Shown here piece by piece: positions 6,684-15,859 of a DNA stretch of 36,145 nucleotides. Origin of the DNA: Bacillus sp. ISL-41 (lineage in GTDB: Bacteria > Bacillota > Bacilli > Bacillales > Cytobacillaceae); the NCBI RefSeq assembly GCF_018613235.1, contig NZ_JAGGQP010000043.1:1-36145 (forward strand). The letters run 5' to 3'. The stretch's first letter is position 1, and each line of letters opens with the position of its first letter. The notes beneath the pieces are model-generated. The model ran no database searches and was not told where the DNA came from. It saw only the letters and a program-made list of their open reading frames with translations. A program made the translations under genes and the position numbers.

Positions 6684-9600
6684 TTACTTTTTGCCCTTTT
6701 TGTCGACTTTGATGACCACAGTTGTTAATGGATCAAGAGTTAACTTGCCATTTGACAGCTTAAAGCCGGTTGGCTTGGAAACAGGTGTTTTTCCTGCTTC
6801 ATCGTTATCGACAAGAACCTTAGCTTTAGAGAAGTCAAGATTTTCTAATGTCAAGGTACGAGCTGTCATATCAGCGTTTACGAATACATAGTACGTGCCA
6901 GTCTTATCGGTTGATACATTTTCGTACGCTATGACTAAGTCTGTATCCTTGATTTCAGGAAGGTCAAGCAATCTTACATTCTGGTCAACGAGTTCTTTTT
7001 CACCGAGGCGGAAAGCGTTCGTTGATTTTCTCAGCTCGATCAAGCCTTGAGTGTAGGCTTGTGTTGTTGTGTTGACTGAGAATTCCTTCTTGTTTGTTGC
7101 CTTTTGCCAGTCGAACATGTTGATTGCATCTGATGAATCATATGAATCGTGGATGAAGTAGCCAAATGGCTGGCCTTGTGCATCTGTCAATTCATGATAC
7201 TTTTGCTCAGGAACACCTTCACCTTTCCATTGCTTCGTTCTTCCATACTCCTGGCCTGCGTGAAGGAAAGCAGTACCCTGTGACGTCAGGATCAAGGAGT
7301 TTCCTAGACGAATGCGTTTGTGAATTTCAAAATTGTTCTCCGGAATTGCCGGATCCTTTTTAATGGACTGGGCAATAACATCATATAACGGTAAGTTATC
7401 GTGTGCTGCGATGTATTGAACCATGTCTCCTGGATCGTCGTCAGCTGTGTTGCCAGGCTGGCCTTTGATATTGTTGAAAATCGTGTTGATATCACGCGCA
7501 CCGCCAGTCAGGAATCGAGGCTCACCTTCTGAACCGAAGCCTGATTTCAATTCATTGCGGATTTCATCAGAGAATACACCGACATCATCGGTTTTATCCA
7601 TCCAATCCTGGTCAGCGCCCATGCCAGCTAGATCAGGCTCGGCGATGTGGCCAGCGAATGTTCTCCAGCCTTCACCGATGAACAATGCATCAGGGTTAAC
7701 AGAAGCTGCTGCATTATATGCATTTTGCACTGCAGGATAGGTAGCGTCACCCATCATATCAAAGCGCATTCCATCGATCTTGTATTCTTCGAACCAGTAT
7801 TTCACTGAATCTACCATCAGCTTTTCAGCCATTGTATGGCTTGTTGCCAGATTGTTTCCAAAGCCGCCAAGGAAGTTACCTTGTGCGTCCTGGAACGCAT
7901 AGTAGTTAGGAACGATATCATTCAGCTGGCTTGCTTGTGCCATATGAGTGTACACAACGTCAAGGACGACACCCATTCCAGCATCATGGATCGCATCAAT
8001 CATCATTTTCAGTTCTTTCACGCGTAATTCAGGATCTGTTGCATCTTCTGAATAGGCGCCATCCGGCGAGAAGTAGCTGTGTGGGTCATAGCCCCAGTTA
8101 TACTCGTTGCCGCCAGCAGAGTATTCAAGTTCTCTTTGGCCCATCTTCGTTTCATCGCCATAATACCACGCCATTACAGGCAGTAATTGAACGTGTGTTA
8201 CGCCAAGCTTTTTAATATAATCCAGCTTGTCGACGAAGGCATTGTAAGAACCCCATCTTGCGTTCAGGTCACCTGCGATTGTAGGGTCAGACGTGAAGTC
8301 ACGTACGTGAACTTCGTAAATCACAGCGTCTTCACGTTTTTCATAGCCTTTGATTTTTGCATGGTCGAAATCTTCAGGGTTCGTTCCGCTCAGGTCAACA
8401 ATCGCTGCTTTACCAACGGTATCCCCATCCGGACCAGCTTCACCCTTCGTATTCACCGTAAAGGCTGCCATCGATTTTGCATAAGGGTCAAGAACCTTCT
8501 TTGTGACTCCATCATTTGTCACTTCATACTGGTAAAAATAACCCTTAAGATCAGATACATTCAGGTCGCCAGGAGCAATGTCCGCAGACCAGACACCTTT
8601 TTCACCCTTTGTTAACTCAATGCTGCCAATTTGCTCTGCTGCATTGTCTTTATTGAAGAAGTTCGCCACAACCTTAGTTGATTTTGGAGCCCATAGCTTC
8701 AATGTAGCTGAGCCATCCTTATAAATAGCACCAAGATCATCACCATCATAAGCAAACATTTCATCGAGCATTCTCCAGCTTATAGCTGCAGAAACTGTTC
8801 TGTCTGCAAAAGTTACGGATAATGGAAGCTTGTTTAAATCAAATGAAGCTTTTACTTTAACGGTTTTGTTGTCGTTTGTAATTTCAACACTTTCAATTGA
8901 AACTGCTGTACCATCTGCATCTTTGATTTCCAGCTTTGATTTTAAATTATCAGCTGTTAAGCCATCTGTCATAGTGAAGCCTAATAGAATAGTATCTTCT
9001 GAGACTACTTCTGCAGATGTAAGGCCGGTTGCCTGCTCCCAATATGGAGAGATATAGACATTATCATCGCCTTGTCTGACCCAAACGTGGTTGTATCTGT
9101 CCAGAAGGTTGAAAGTTTTATCTCCGCCATCCTTCGCACTATTTGTCCTATTGAGAGTGATCATGCCAATTTCTTTAGCATTTTCCTTTAGTTGAATGTC
9201 AACATACGCACCATAACGATCCGTGCCAGAGAAGGAAGCAGCTCCTGCTGGCCAGTTCTCAGAAGGTGCAGCGACATCGCCCCAGTTCCAAAGACCAAAG
9301 TTTTCATAGTCAGCGTTGTCACGTACATAGTGGACGCGGACAGTGTTTTCAGGAAGGTTGACTGGTTCGAAAGTGTAAACCTTGTCATCTTCTTGCTTGA
9401 TAAAAATTTCATTGATTTCAGATGAAGTGATCGTAAAGCCTTTGTCACCGCCGTCTTTACCTGCATCACCTTTTGTTACATCCATAACCAGGAAACCAAT
9501 GTTCTTTGCGCCGTCTGCAAGCTCGACATCAATGTATGCGCCATAGCTGTCTGTTTTCTCAAACATGGTAGCACCTGTCGGCCAGTTGGCAGAAGGGGAG

Positions 9601-12251
9601 GCCACATCGTTCCACAGCCATGCACCATAATTCTGATAGTTGTTGTCGTCACGCTTGTAGTGGATGCGGATATGGTTCGCTGGGATTGGTTCGACAGTGC
9701 CGTCGCCATTTCCGTCGCCATTTCCATCATCATTTCCATCTTCAGCAGGAATGATCGCGCCATTTTCAACCGTTAGTAGAACTGTACCGCCATCTGCTTT
9801 AGAGGGGATTGTTAATGTCACTTTTCCAGCTGTGGCAGTGTAAGTGTTATTTGAATAGTGGTCAGTTACCGTTGCGTTTTCACCATCAACAGTAAGTGTC
9901 ACTTCTTTTGCGCTATCAGAGATGTTCAATCCTACATATGCGTTTTCATTTCCGTAATTTCTCGCAAAAAGTAGATACTGATCAGTGTCTGATCCAGCGA
10001 TTGTCGTGCGTTCACCTTTTGCGAACACTTCAGAATGTTCTCCCCTGAAGTTTAAAATCTTTTGATAGTGTCCAAGGACATCATTGCCTTCGACCTGATC
10101 CCATGTCAGGTCATAGCGGTTGTCGTATTGTGGATAGTTATTTGCTCCTGATTGTCCTAGTTCTTCACCGTAATAAATAACTGGCTGGCCCTTAGCTGTA
10201 GCCTGCAGGGAAGCAGCCACTTTCAACTTGCCCTCGTCATTCCCTACAGCATGTAAGAACCCATCTTCATCATGGCTGCCGAGGAACTGTCCAAGTGTAG
10301 CAGTGTTATCAATTTTTGCGTTACGGTCAATCAGTGCATTGTTTGCTGAATTAAGGCTGCCGTTAACAAAGCTCTTTGCGATATTTTTAAAATCAAAGTC
10401 AAGCAGGGAGTCCATCATGCCTGTTTCCAGGTAGCCTAGCTGATTCTCTGCGCTTGCACCCCAGGCCTCGCCAATCATTTTGTGTTCTGGCATTTTTTCG
10501 GTAATAGCATTTTTAAATGCCATCCAAGTAGTATCTTCAACGTGCTTTACTGTGTCAACACGGAAGTAGTCGATTGTGTTGCCGTTATTAGTTGTTGCTT
10601 CCTCAATCCATTTTGTCTGCCAGTCGATGATTGTCTGGCGGACTGTTGGATCTTCTGTTTTAAAGTCAGGAAGATCTGCCAGCTCCCCGACGACTTCATC
10701 ATCGCCAACATTGGAACCCTGGCGAAGAAGGCTGCTAAATGTGCTGCGCTCCGCGTCAGTTGGGTAGCCAGCTGGCGGATTCTCCGCAGTGCCATCAATA
10801 TCTTTCAAGCCGTACCCCGTGTGATTCAATACCACATCGACCATGATTTTAATGCCGCGCTCATGTGCAGCGTCAATCAAGGTATGGAAATCTTCCATTG
10901 TTCCAAAGTGAGGGTTTAACCCACCGAAATTGCTGGCCCAATAGCCATGGTAGGCATAATAGGAATGCTCATCATCGGAGCGTACATCGTACTTAATGTT
11001 CTCCACGATCGGGCTGATCCAAATGGTATTAACACCCAGCTTATCCAGGTAATCGAGTTTCTGGGTAATTCCTTTAAAATCACCGCCCTGGTAGGTACCA
11101 CGGTCATTCTTTTCTTCATAGTTCTGATTGTAAGGATCATTATTAGTGGAATCCCCATCAAAAAACCTGTCTGTCAGCATGAAATAGATAATCGACTCAT
11201 CCCAGTCAAAATCATTTTCACCGACGGATTGTCTTGTTTTTACATCCACAGTAGCTGTGCCATTATGTGCATTTCCAAATGAATCAATAACTGTTAGTGG
11301 AATCGATTTTGTTCCTGCAGTTACGTTATCGTCGACTGCAATTGTTACTTCTTTTAACGCTGGGTCGACTTCAAGAGCATTAGATCCGCCAATTGAGGAT
11401 ACGTCGGCTGTGATCTTCCTGACTTCAATGCCATCTGTCAGGCCTTCTACATCAACTGTCAGCACAGCATTTTCGTTGTAGTCAATCTCATCCGGTTGAA
11501 CAGAACCGGAAACAGTTAACTCAGTGTTTGTGTGAGAAATCGTTGACTTGCCATCAACGGTGTTGTAAGGATCAGTTACTTCATTTGTCCCGCCATCTTT
11601 CGTCGTGACGAGGTAAGTATATTCATTTGTGCCATTTGGAATGTTTTCATATGAAGCTGCGAATCTCTCATTCTCTGGCTCGTATGTCATTGGAATCGTT
11701 TCGCCATTGAACTGTAATTCTACTTTTTCAATCGTGTGCATTGCATCGGAAGCGAAAAGTTCTTTATCTCGATAGAAGAAAGTAGCATTGCCATTATCGA
11801 TGACAGGAGCTGACCCATCGGGAACGATGCGAATTTGCTCAACGCCACTTGTGATGAATGCTTTTGTAATGGAATCGTTCTGGTTAACTGAGATAAAACG
11901 ATCTCCGAATTCCTTTTGAGCAGTATTCCAGTCAGTAGTACTGCGAAGGACAAAGCCGATTTCTTTGGTGGCAGGTGCAACAGCAATATCAGCTATCGCT
12001 TTGTTACCATCATATTTTTGAAAATTGATCTGGTCATTTTGCACTCCTGTGTTCCAGACCCATATATTCCATTCGCCAAAATTTTGATCTTCACGAATAT
12101 AGGTAAAGCGCACTTTGCGATCAGTCGTTTCTGAGGTTACAGTGGTTCCTTCCGCATTAGCCTGCTGTACGGGTATAAAAGGAAGCCATAAACTCAGAAT
12201 CATAATTGCAGTCATGAAAATAGAAAAGCTGCGTTTTGTGCTTTTACTCAT
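6684..12251 (-). CDS. secreted amylopullulanase with two catalytic domains
   Basis: From the ATG at 12251 (after GGGAGGA), the protein is 1855 aa; the open frame extends upstream but lacks support. A signal peptide of about 33 residues ends QQANA. A starch-binding PUD/CBM41-like module follows, then Ig-like segments, then a GH13 alpha-amylase domain (about 345-825) with VVLNHTGYG, nucleophile D near 565 (FRVDTVKH), acid/base E near 594 (GEAWG) and SHDED near 660. After an Asp/Gly-rich linker (about 829-850) come two similar CBM41 modules (about 854-954, 967-1064), a CBM48-like module and a pullulanase GH13 domain. That domain shows YNWGYDP near 1384, MRFDMMGD near 1495, GEGWR near 1526 and AAHDN near 1617. 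Size and layout match the two-active-site alkaline amylopullulanase type known from Bacillus sp. KSM-1378. It should cut alpha-1,4 and alpha-1,6 bonds of starch outside the cell. No cell-wall anchor is seen, and no maltodextrin uptake genes lie beside it. Confidence 0.95.
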   Translation of the reverse strand: MSKSTKRSFSIFMTAIMILSLWLPFIPVQQANAEGTTVTSETTDRKVRFTYIREDQNFGEWNIWVWNTGVQNDQINFQKYDGNKAIADIAVAPATKEIGFVLRSTTDWNTAQKEFGDRFISVNQNDSITKAFITSGVEQIRIVPDGSAPVIDNGNATFFYRDKELFASDAMHTIEKVELQFNGETIPMTYEPENERFAASYENIPNGTNEYTYLVTTKDGGTNEVTDPYNTVDGKSTISHTNTELTVSGSVQPDEIDYNENAVLTVDVEGLTDGIEVRKITADVSSIGGSNALEVDPALKEVTIAVDDNVTAGTKSIPLTVIDSFGNAHNGTATVDVKTRQSVGENDFDWDESIIYFMLTDRFFDGDSTNNDPYNQNYEEKNDRGTYQGGDFKGITQKLDYLDKLGVNTIWISPIVENIKYDVRSDDEHSYYAYHGYWASNFGGLNPHFGTMEDFHTLIDAAHERGIKIMVDVVLNHTGYGLKDIDGTAENPPAGYPTDAERSTFSSLLRQGSNVGDDEVVGELADLPDFKTEDPTVRQTIIDWQTKWIEEATTNNGNTIDYFRVDTVKHVEDTTWMAFKNAITEKMPEHKMIGEAWGASAENQLGYLETGMMDSLLDFDFKNIAKSFVNGSLNSANNALIDRNAKIDNTATLGQFLGSHDEDGFLHAVGNDEGKLKVAASLQATAKGQPVIYYGEELGQSGANNYPQYDNRYDLTWDQVEGNDVLGHYQKILNFRGEHSEVFAKGERTTIAGSDTDQYLLFARNYGNENAYVGLNISDSAKEVTLTVDGENATVTDHYSNNTYTATAGKVTLTIPSKADGGTVLLTVENGAIIPAEDGNDDGNGDGNGDGTVEPIPANHIRIHYKRDDNNYQNYGAWLWNDVASPSANWPTGATMFEKTDSYGAYIDVELADGAKNIGFLVMDVTKGDAGKDGGDKGFTITSSEINEIFIKQEDDKVYTFEPVNLPENTVRVHYVRDNADYENFGLWNWGDVAAPSENWPAGAASFSGTDRYGAYVDIQLKENAKEIGMITLNRTNSAKDGGDKTFNLLDRYNHVWVRQGDDNVYISPYWEQATGLTSAEVVSEDTILLGFTMTDGLTADNLKSKLEIKDADGTAVSIESVEITNDNKTVKVKASFDLNKLPLSVTFADRTVSAAISWRMLDEMFAYDGDDLGAIYKDGSATLKLWAPKSTKVVANFFNKDNAAEQIGSIELTKGEKGVWSADIAPGDLNVSDLKGYFYQYEVTNDGVTKKVLDPYAKSMAAFTVNTKGEAGPDGDTVGKAAIVDLSGTNPEDFDHAKIKGYEKREDAVIYEVHVRDFTSDPTIAGDLNARWGSYNAFVDKLDYIKKLGVTHVQLLPVMAWYYGDETKMGQRELEYSAGGNEYNWGYDPHSYFSPDGAYSEDATDPELRVKELKMMIDAIHDAGMGVVLDVVYTHMAQASQLNDIVPNYYAFQDAQGNFLGGFGNNLATSHTMAEKLMVDSVKYWFEEYKIDGMRFDMMGDATYPAVQNAYNAAASVNPDALFIGEGWRTFAGHIAEPDLAGMGADQDWMDKTDDVGVFSDEIRNELKSGFGSEGEPRFLTGGARDINTIFNNIKGQPGNTADDDPGDMVQYIAAHDNLPLYDVIAQSIKKDPAIPENNFEIHKRIRLGNSLILTSQGTAFLHAGQEYGRTKQWKGEGVPEQKYHELTDAQGQPFGYFIHDSYDSSDAINMFDWQKATNKKEFSVNTTTQAYTQGLIELRKSTNAFRLGEKELVDQNVRLLDLPEIKDTDLVIAYENVSTDKTGTYYVFVNADMTARTLTLENLDFSKAKVLVDNDEAGKTPVSKPTGFKLSNGKLTLDPLTTVVIKVDKKGKK

Positions 12252-12333
12252 GCGAATCTTTTCCTCCCTAAATGAATTAATCTTGCAAGAATAGTAGAAG
12301 AAGTCCTCCTTTCTTAAACAATGGAATCCTAAG

Positions 12334-12347
12334 TGAAACCGTTTGCA
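12334..12347 (-). promoter_or_regulatory. cre-like operator (CcpA type)
   Basis: TGAAACCGTTTGCA is a near match to the catabolite-responsive element TGWAANCGNTNWCA (one mismatch). It lies about 85 nt upstream of the amylopullulanase start, where bound CcpA would block transcription in the presence of glucose. Confidence 0.65.
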
Positions 12348-12381
12348 CAATTCGGTAAAAAATTTTAAAAGGCCCAAATAA

Positions 12382-12395
12382 TGCAAGCGCTTGCA
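12382..12395 (-). promoter_or_regulatory. LacI/GalR-family operator (perfect palindrome)
   Basis: TGCAAGCGCTTGCA is a perfect 14-nt palindrome with the central CG typical of LacI-family sites. Its centre is 48 bp upstream of the cre-like site. It could bind CcpA or a maltose/starch repressor such as a MalR homologue; none is encoded in the window. Confidence 0.6.
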
Positions 12396-12699
12396 AAAAA
12401 CTTTCGTCTCAATTTTACAATACTTTAACACGGTCAGCAATGAATGGAGAGGAGCCTGAATGCATGTAAATAGTGCCAAAATACTACATGATTTGATAAA
12501 AGAATAGGCTTATAGTATTTGTTGATTGTCAGTTTATAAGAAATTCTCTTGGTAATCTACTTGAAAGCAAAGAAATATGTCGGAATAAATATATAAATGA
12601 GATAGAAAATGAATAATAAGACCTATCTTGAAAGTCTGCTTTATTGAGTAAAATCATGTATCTTTACGATAGATAGTTAAACGAAAGAGGTTTTGGAAA

Positions 12700-13485
12700 A
12701 TGAGTAATCTTAACGAGCTATTCCGCAAAAGGATTGGACTGTCTAGTTCAACTCTAGTGACAGTAACAAATTTAGATCAAATTCTTGAACTGACCGCAGC
12801 TTCAATCCCCTTTGAAAACCTGTGTACCCTTTCGGGGGATTCAAATGAGTTGAATAAAGGACATTTAATGGAGAAAATCATTCAAAGGAATGAAGGCGGT
12901 CTCTGCTATGACTTGAATGGGATCCTCTATTTGTTTTTAAAAGAGAATGGACTGGATGTCCAGTTGATCCGTGGGTCTGTTTATGTTCCGGATTTAAAAG
13001 GCTTCAGTCCGACGGGAAGGACGCATGCTGCGATTTTACTGAATGATAATGGAAGAAGATACTTGGTTGATACCGGTTTTGGCGGAAATTTGCCGTTAAG
13101 GCCGGTCTCTATGAATGGTACTGAAATCATTTCTCCTAGCGGTGAGTTCCGTGTGAAAAAAGAGGCCAGTGAGTTCGGAGATTACTTTTTGGAAATGAAG
13201 CTGAAGTATAAGGATTCTGATTGGAAGATCGGCTATGCCTTTGATTCCAGAGAGCCGGTAAAGAATATCAGCGATTTATCCGAGATGAAGAAGATCATTA
13301 CGACGCATCCGCAGTCTCCATTTAATAAAAAGCCGTTGCTGACAAGAGTGACATCCGATGGGAGCATGGTATTGACGGAAACCAGTTTTACCTCTTGGAC
13401 GGAAGATGGGGCCAAGAAAGAGGAAATAGACTCTAAGCGTTTCAAGGAATTGGCGAAAGAATTCTATAATATCGAAGTAAAATGA
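12700..13485 (+). CDS. arylamine N-acetyltransferase
   Basis: This 261-aa NAT family protein has the Cys-His-Asp triad: C69 in EGGLCYDLNG, H109 in GRTHAAILL and D124 in LVDTGFGGN. The conserved PFEN and RGSVYVP segments are present, and the length fits bacterial NATs (250-280 aa). The enzyme moves an acetyl group from acetyl-CoA to arylamines or hydrazines in the cytoplasm. ATG follows AAAGAGG by 9 nt. It is divergent from the amylopullulanase, and no terminator is evident in the 60 nt before the next gene, so some read-through is possible. The promoter is not clear. Confidence 0.93.
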   Translation: MSNLNELFRKRIGLSSSTLVTVTNLDQILELTAASIPFENLCTLSGDSNELNKGHLMEKIIQRNEGGLCYDLNGILYLFLKENGLDVQLIRGSVYVPDLKGFSPTGRTHAAILLNDNGRRYLVDTGFGGNLPLRPVSMNGTEIISPSGEFRVKKEASEFGDYFLEMKLKYKDSDWKIGYAFDSREPVKNISDLSEMKKIITTHPQSPFNKKPLLTRVTSDGSMVLTETSFTSWTEDGAKKEEIDSKRFKELAKEFYNIEVK

Positions 13486-13545
13486 AACCTTCCTATAGTG
13501 TAAACCGTTAATATAGTATCAAAAAATGACAGGTGGATGAATGCG

Positions 13546-14361
13546 ATGGACTCAAGGGACTACTTATTGAAAGAACTGGAGCAGATTGAAAAGTGGGAGA
13601 AGGACCAGAAGGGGCTCTGGTTTTGGGAGCGTCTGACTCGTCTGCCATTCAAAATGCTTGATCGGTTCACGCCAAAATTCATCCAGGAAAAGGTAGGTGT
13701 CCTGCTTGATGAGCTGGGAAGCTACATTCAGACGGGCGGACAATATTTAACAAGCGAGAAGTCAGTATTTCAATTTTTCGAGAAAAAGACGGGCAGGAGA
13801 GTCAGTCAGCTTGCAGATATGGAACGCATTCCGGTGGAAGAAATGAAGCAGGCATCACTTGCACTGGGCGAGCAGCGGAAGAAGGCGGCGACAATCCAGG
13901 GAGCAAGTACGGGGATTGGCGGGATTTTTACGCTGGCGATTGATATTCCTGCGGTGCTGGCCCTCTCGCTAAAAACAATCCAGGATATTGGCATCCTCCA
14001 TGGATACGACCCAAGAGACAAGAAAGAGCGGGTTTTCATCATCAAGTGCCTCCAGTTTTCCTCAGCAGATGTCGTCGGAAAACAGGCAATATTGAATGAA
14101 TTGAGCGATTTTAACAATGAAAATAAATCAAGGGAAGTGATCTCCCAACTTCAGGGCTGGCGCGAGGTAACCTTGACGTATACAGAATCCTTCGGATGGA
14201 AAAAGCTGCTTCAAATGGTCCCGGTGGCCGGAATAGTGTTCGGCGCCTTCGCCAACCGGTCGATGGTCAGCGGTCTTGCCGAAACCGCGACAATGCTGTA
14301 TCAGAAGCGCCGGATTTTGGAGAGGCTCCAGGCCGAAACCTTGCTGCCAAAGAGTGAATAG
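13546..14361 (+). CDS. EcsC family protein
   Basis: The 271-aa protein resembles EcsC-family proteins: an N-terminal helical region rich in W/E/K, then a Gly/Ala hydrophobic stretch GASTGIGGIFTLAIDIPAVLA (about 122-142) and the HGYDPRDKKE motif that marks the family. A second hydrophobic segment, VPVAGIVFGAFANR, lies near the C-terminus. AGGTGG at 13531-13536 is directly against the ATG at 13537 and is correctly spaced for the in-frame ATG at 13546, so the latter is chosen. In B. subtilis EcsC is encoded with the EcsAB ABC transporter, but here no transporter is adjacent. The family's function is not established. It probably forms an operon with the 43-aa gene 53 nt downstream. Confidence 0.85.
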   Translation: MDSRDYLLKELEQIEKWEKDQKGLWFWERLTRLPFKMLDRFTPKFIQEKVGVLLDELGSYIQTGGQYLTSEKSVFQFFEKKTGRRVSQLADMERIPVEEMKQASLALGEQRKKAATIQGASTGIGGIFTLAIDIPAVLALSLKTIQDIGILHGYDPRDKKERVFIIKCLQFSSADVVGKQAILNELSDFNNENKSREVISQLQGWREVTLTYTESFGWKKLLQMVPVAGIVFGAFANRSMVSGLAETATMLYQKRRILERLQAETLLPKSE

Positions 14362-14414
14362 CCAGTCAAGAATGTTTGGATAATAAGGAGAAAAGCAAAT
14401 AAGGAGGTCTCCAT

Positions 14415-14546
14415 ATGAGCCCAGACAAAAAGCAGCAAGTGGAGCAAGTAAAGCAAGACCCGAAAAAAACAGAAACAAACAATCAGAGTTCCAATCAGAC
14501 TGACGGCTTCCGTTACGACTATGATGATTCTTCAGACTTGAAATGA
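14415..14546 (+). CDS. 43-aa hydrophilic small protein
   Basis: ATG 14415 is preceded by a textbook AAGGAGGT at 14401-14408, and the stop is followed at once by a strong terminator. The product is very polar, rich in Lys, Gln, Asn and Asp, with no hydrophobic segment. It has a basic N-terminal half (MSPDKKQQVEQVKQDPKK) and an acidic Asp/Tyr tail (DGFRYDYDDSSDLK), and is probably disordered. It lies 53 nt after the EcsC-like gene and shares its terminator. It is not recognised; a small acid-soluble or stress-type protein is a guess. Confidence 0.7.
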   Translation: MSPDKKQQVEQVKQDPKKTETNNQSSNQTDGFRYDYDDSSDLK

Positions 14547-14550
14547 GAAA

Positions 14551-14587
14551 GAGGAAAAACCTTTCAACCGGGTTTTTCCTCTTTTTT
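14551..14587 (+). terminator. terminator after the 43-aa gene
   Basis: GAGGAAAAACC pairs with GGGTTTTTCCTC and is followed by six T. Confidence 0.92.
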
Positions 14588-14898
14588 GTATCTTGTACCT
14601 TCGATAAGAACTTTACGATAAAGACACCCGTCATATAGCAGCTCGGAAAAAACACTGGTCAGTTCATGAGCCTTAGTCCAAATTAGGACCACATTCGAGT
14701 ATTTTCCTGTAAAAAATGATAGTAAATCACCTTCCCGCGTTGTAAAATAAATTGAAAAATTGAATAGAGTTTAAGATTCGGTTTTGTCATCCATTTTGAA
14801 TTACAGGAGGAAACAAGGGACATAAAGAATGAATGATGCTTTCGTTTATATATCAATCTAATTTTTGGAAAAATTTGTGATTAAGAGGTTGATGAAAG
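14588..14898. other. intergenic region without a recognised gene
   Basis: The stretch between the terminator and the dioxygenase gene is AT-rich. A possible weak promoter is TTGTAA, 17 nt, AATAGA near 14740-14770. A 10-codon frame (MNDAFVYISI) begins near 14829 after AGGAGG, but the spacing is poor. I see no repeat, hairpin array or conserved RNA motif. Confidence 0.5.
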
Positions 14899-15546
14899 TT
14901 GATAATGGATGCTGTTGATTTAACTGTAAAGGAACCAACGATTTTTAATCATATCGGGAACAAAATCAAAACCGACGATCGTGAAATCAACATAATTGCC
15001 AGGATGGAAGAACCGTTAATCGTCATTTTGGGTAATGTATTGAGTGACGAGGAGTGCGATGAGCTAATGGAGCTGTCGAAGGACAAGCTGCAGCGCTCGA
15101 AAATCGGGAATACCCGGGAAGTTGATCAGCTCAGGACAAGCAGCAGCACGTTTATTGAAGAAGCTGAAAATGACGTTGTTGCTCGAGTTGAAAAAAGAAT
15201 TTCGCAAATAATGGGCATTCCGAATGAACATGGAGAAGGCCTGCAAATCTTGAATTATAAAATCGGCCAGGAGTATAAAGCTCACTTTGACTTTTTCTCG
15301 TCAAATGTCAGCAACCCGAGGATCAGCACATTGGTCATGTACTTGAATGATGTCGAGCAAGGAGGAGAAACTTACTTCCCTAAGCTCAATTTTGCTGTAT
15401 CCCCGCAAAAGGGCATGGCCGTTTATTTTGAATATTTCTATGACAACCAAGACTTGAATGACTTGACCCTGCATGGCGGAGCGCCAGTCGTGATCGGTGA
15501 CAAATGGGCCGCAACGCAATGGATGAGAAGGAAAAGAGTTAAATAG
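14899..15546 (+). CDS. prolyl 4-hydroxylase-like 2OG-Fe(II) dioxygenase
   Basis: The 215-aa protein matches the small soluble prolyl-4-hydroxylase type described in B. anthracis. Iron ligands are H129 and D131 in YKAHFDFF and H192 in LTLHGGAPV, with the 2-oxoglutarate-binding K202 in GDKWAATQW. The STLVMYLNDVEQGGETYFP block and the RTSSSTF element are also typical. It would hydroxylate a prolyl or similar side chain using O2 and 2-oxoglutarate; the target is unknown and no collagen-like gene lies nearby. The start is uncertain: TTG 14899 follows GAGG by 10 nt, while an in-frame ATG at 14905 is less well placed. It is a single gene with its own terminator. Confidence 0.9.
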   Translation: MIMDAVDLTVKEPTIFNHIGNKIKTDDREINIIARMEEPLIVILGNVLSDEECDELMELSKDKLQRSKIGNTREVDQLRTSSSTFIEEAENDVVARVEKRISQIMGIPNEHGEGLQILNYKIGQEYKAHFDFFSSNVSNPRISTLVMYLNDVEQGGETYFPKLNFAVSPQKGMAVYFEYFYDNQDLNDLTLHGGAPVVIGDKWAATQWMRRKRVK

Positions 15547-15554
15547 AGTATGAA

Positions 15555-15583
15555 GAAGTATGCTGAGCATGCTTCTTTTTTTG
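15555..15583 (+). terminator. terminator after the dioxygenase
   Basis: GAAGTATGC pairs with GCATGCTTC around TGA, with one G-T wobble, followed by seven or more T. Confidence 0.9.
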
Positions 15584-15859
15584 TTTAGCAAGGCTTTAAA
15601 AATTTGTGGGTGACTTTATGTAGTATTCTTAATCCAACTCAAGCACCTACCTTTTCCTCTCCTAAAATGTTTAGCATATGGTCCAAGGCCTTTCTAGTCC
15701 CTACTATTTCGCCTCTCTACTGCTTCTGAATCTTACCAACAATTTTATTATTTCGTATAATGGGTTTTCGCTTCAAATTATGGAGGACACCCTCTATAAT
15801 GATAAAGGTCTTATTGCACTATTTGTCTGAATATTTATATTAATTTGAAGGAGTGTATC
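15584..15859. other. intergenic region before the AbgT gene
   Basis: No open frame or repeat stands out. A TATAAT-like box at about 15757 lacks a good -35 box. TTGCAC at 15814 followed by TATTAA lies too near the ribosome binding site for a normal leader. The pyrimidine-rich stretch at 15650-15730 has no clear structure. The AbgT promoter is therefore not assigned. Confidence 0.45.

Noticed and set aside
12252-12479. 76-residue N-terminal extension of the amylopullulanase
   Set aside because: It precedes a clear signal peptide and covers the operators and ribosome site; the ATG at 12251 is preferred.
14128-14655. 175-aa minus-strand frame
   Set aside because: It is antisense to the EcsC-like gene, the 43-aa gene and a terminator, with no domain.
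14829-14861. 10-codon leader peptide before the dioxygenase
   Set aside because: The ribosome site is about 18 nt from its ATG and the peptide has no runs of one amino acid.
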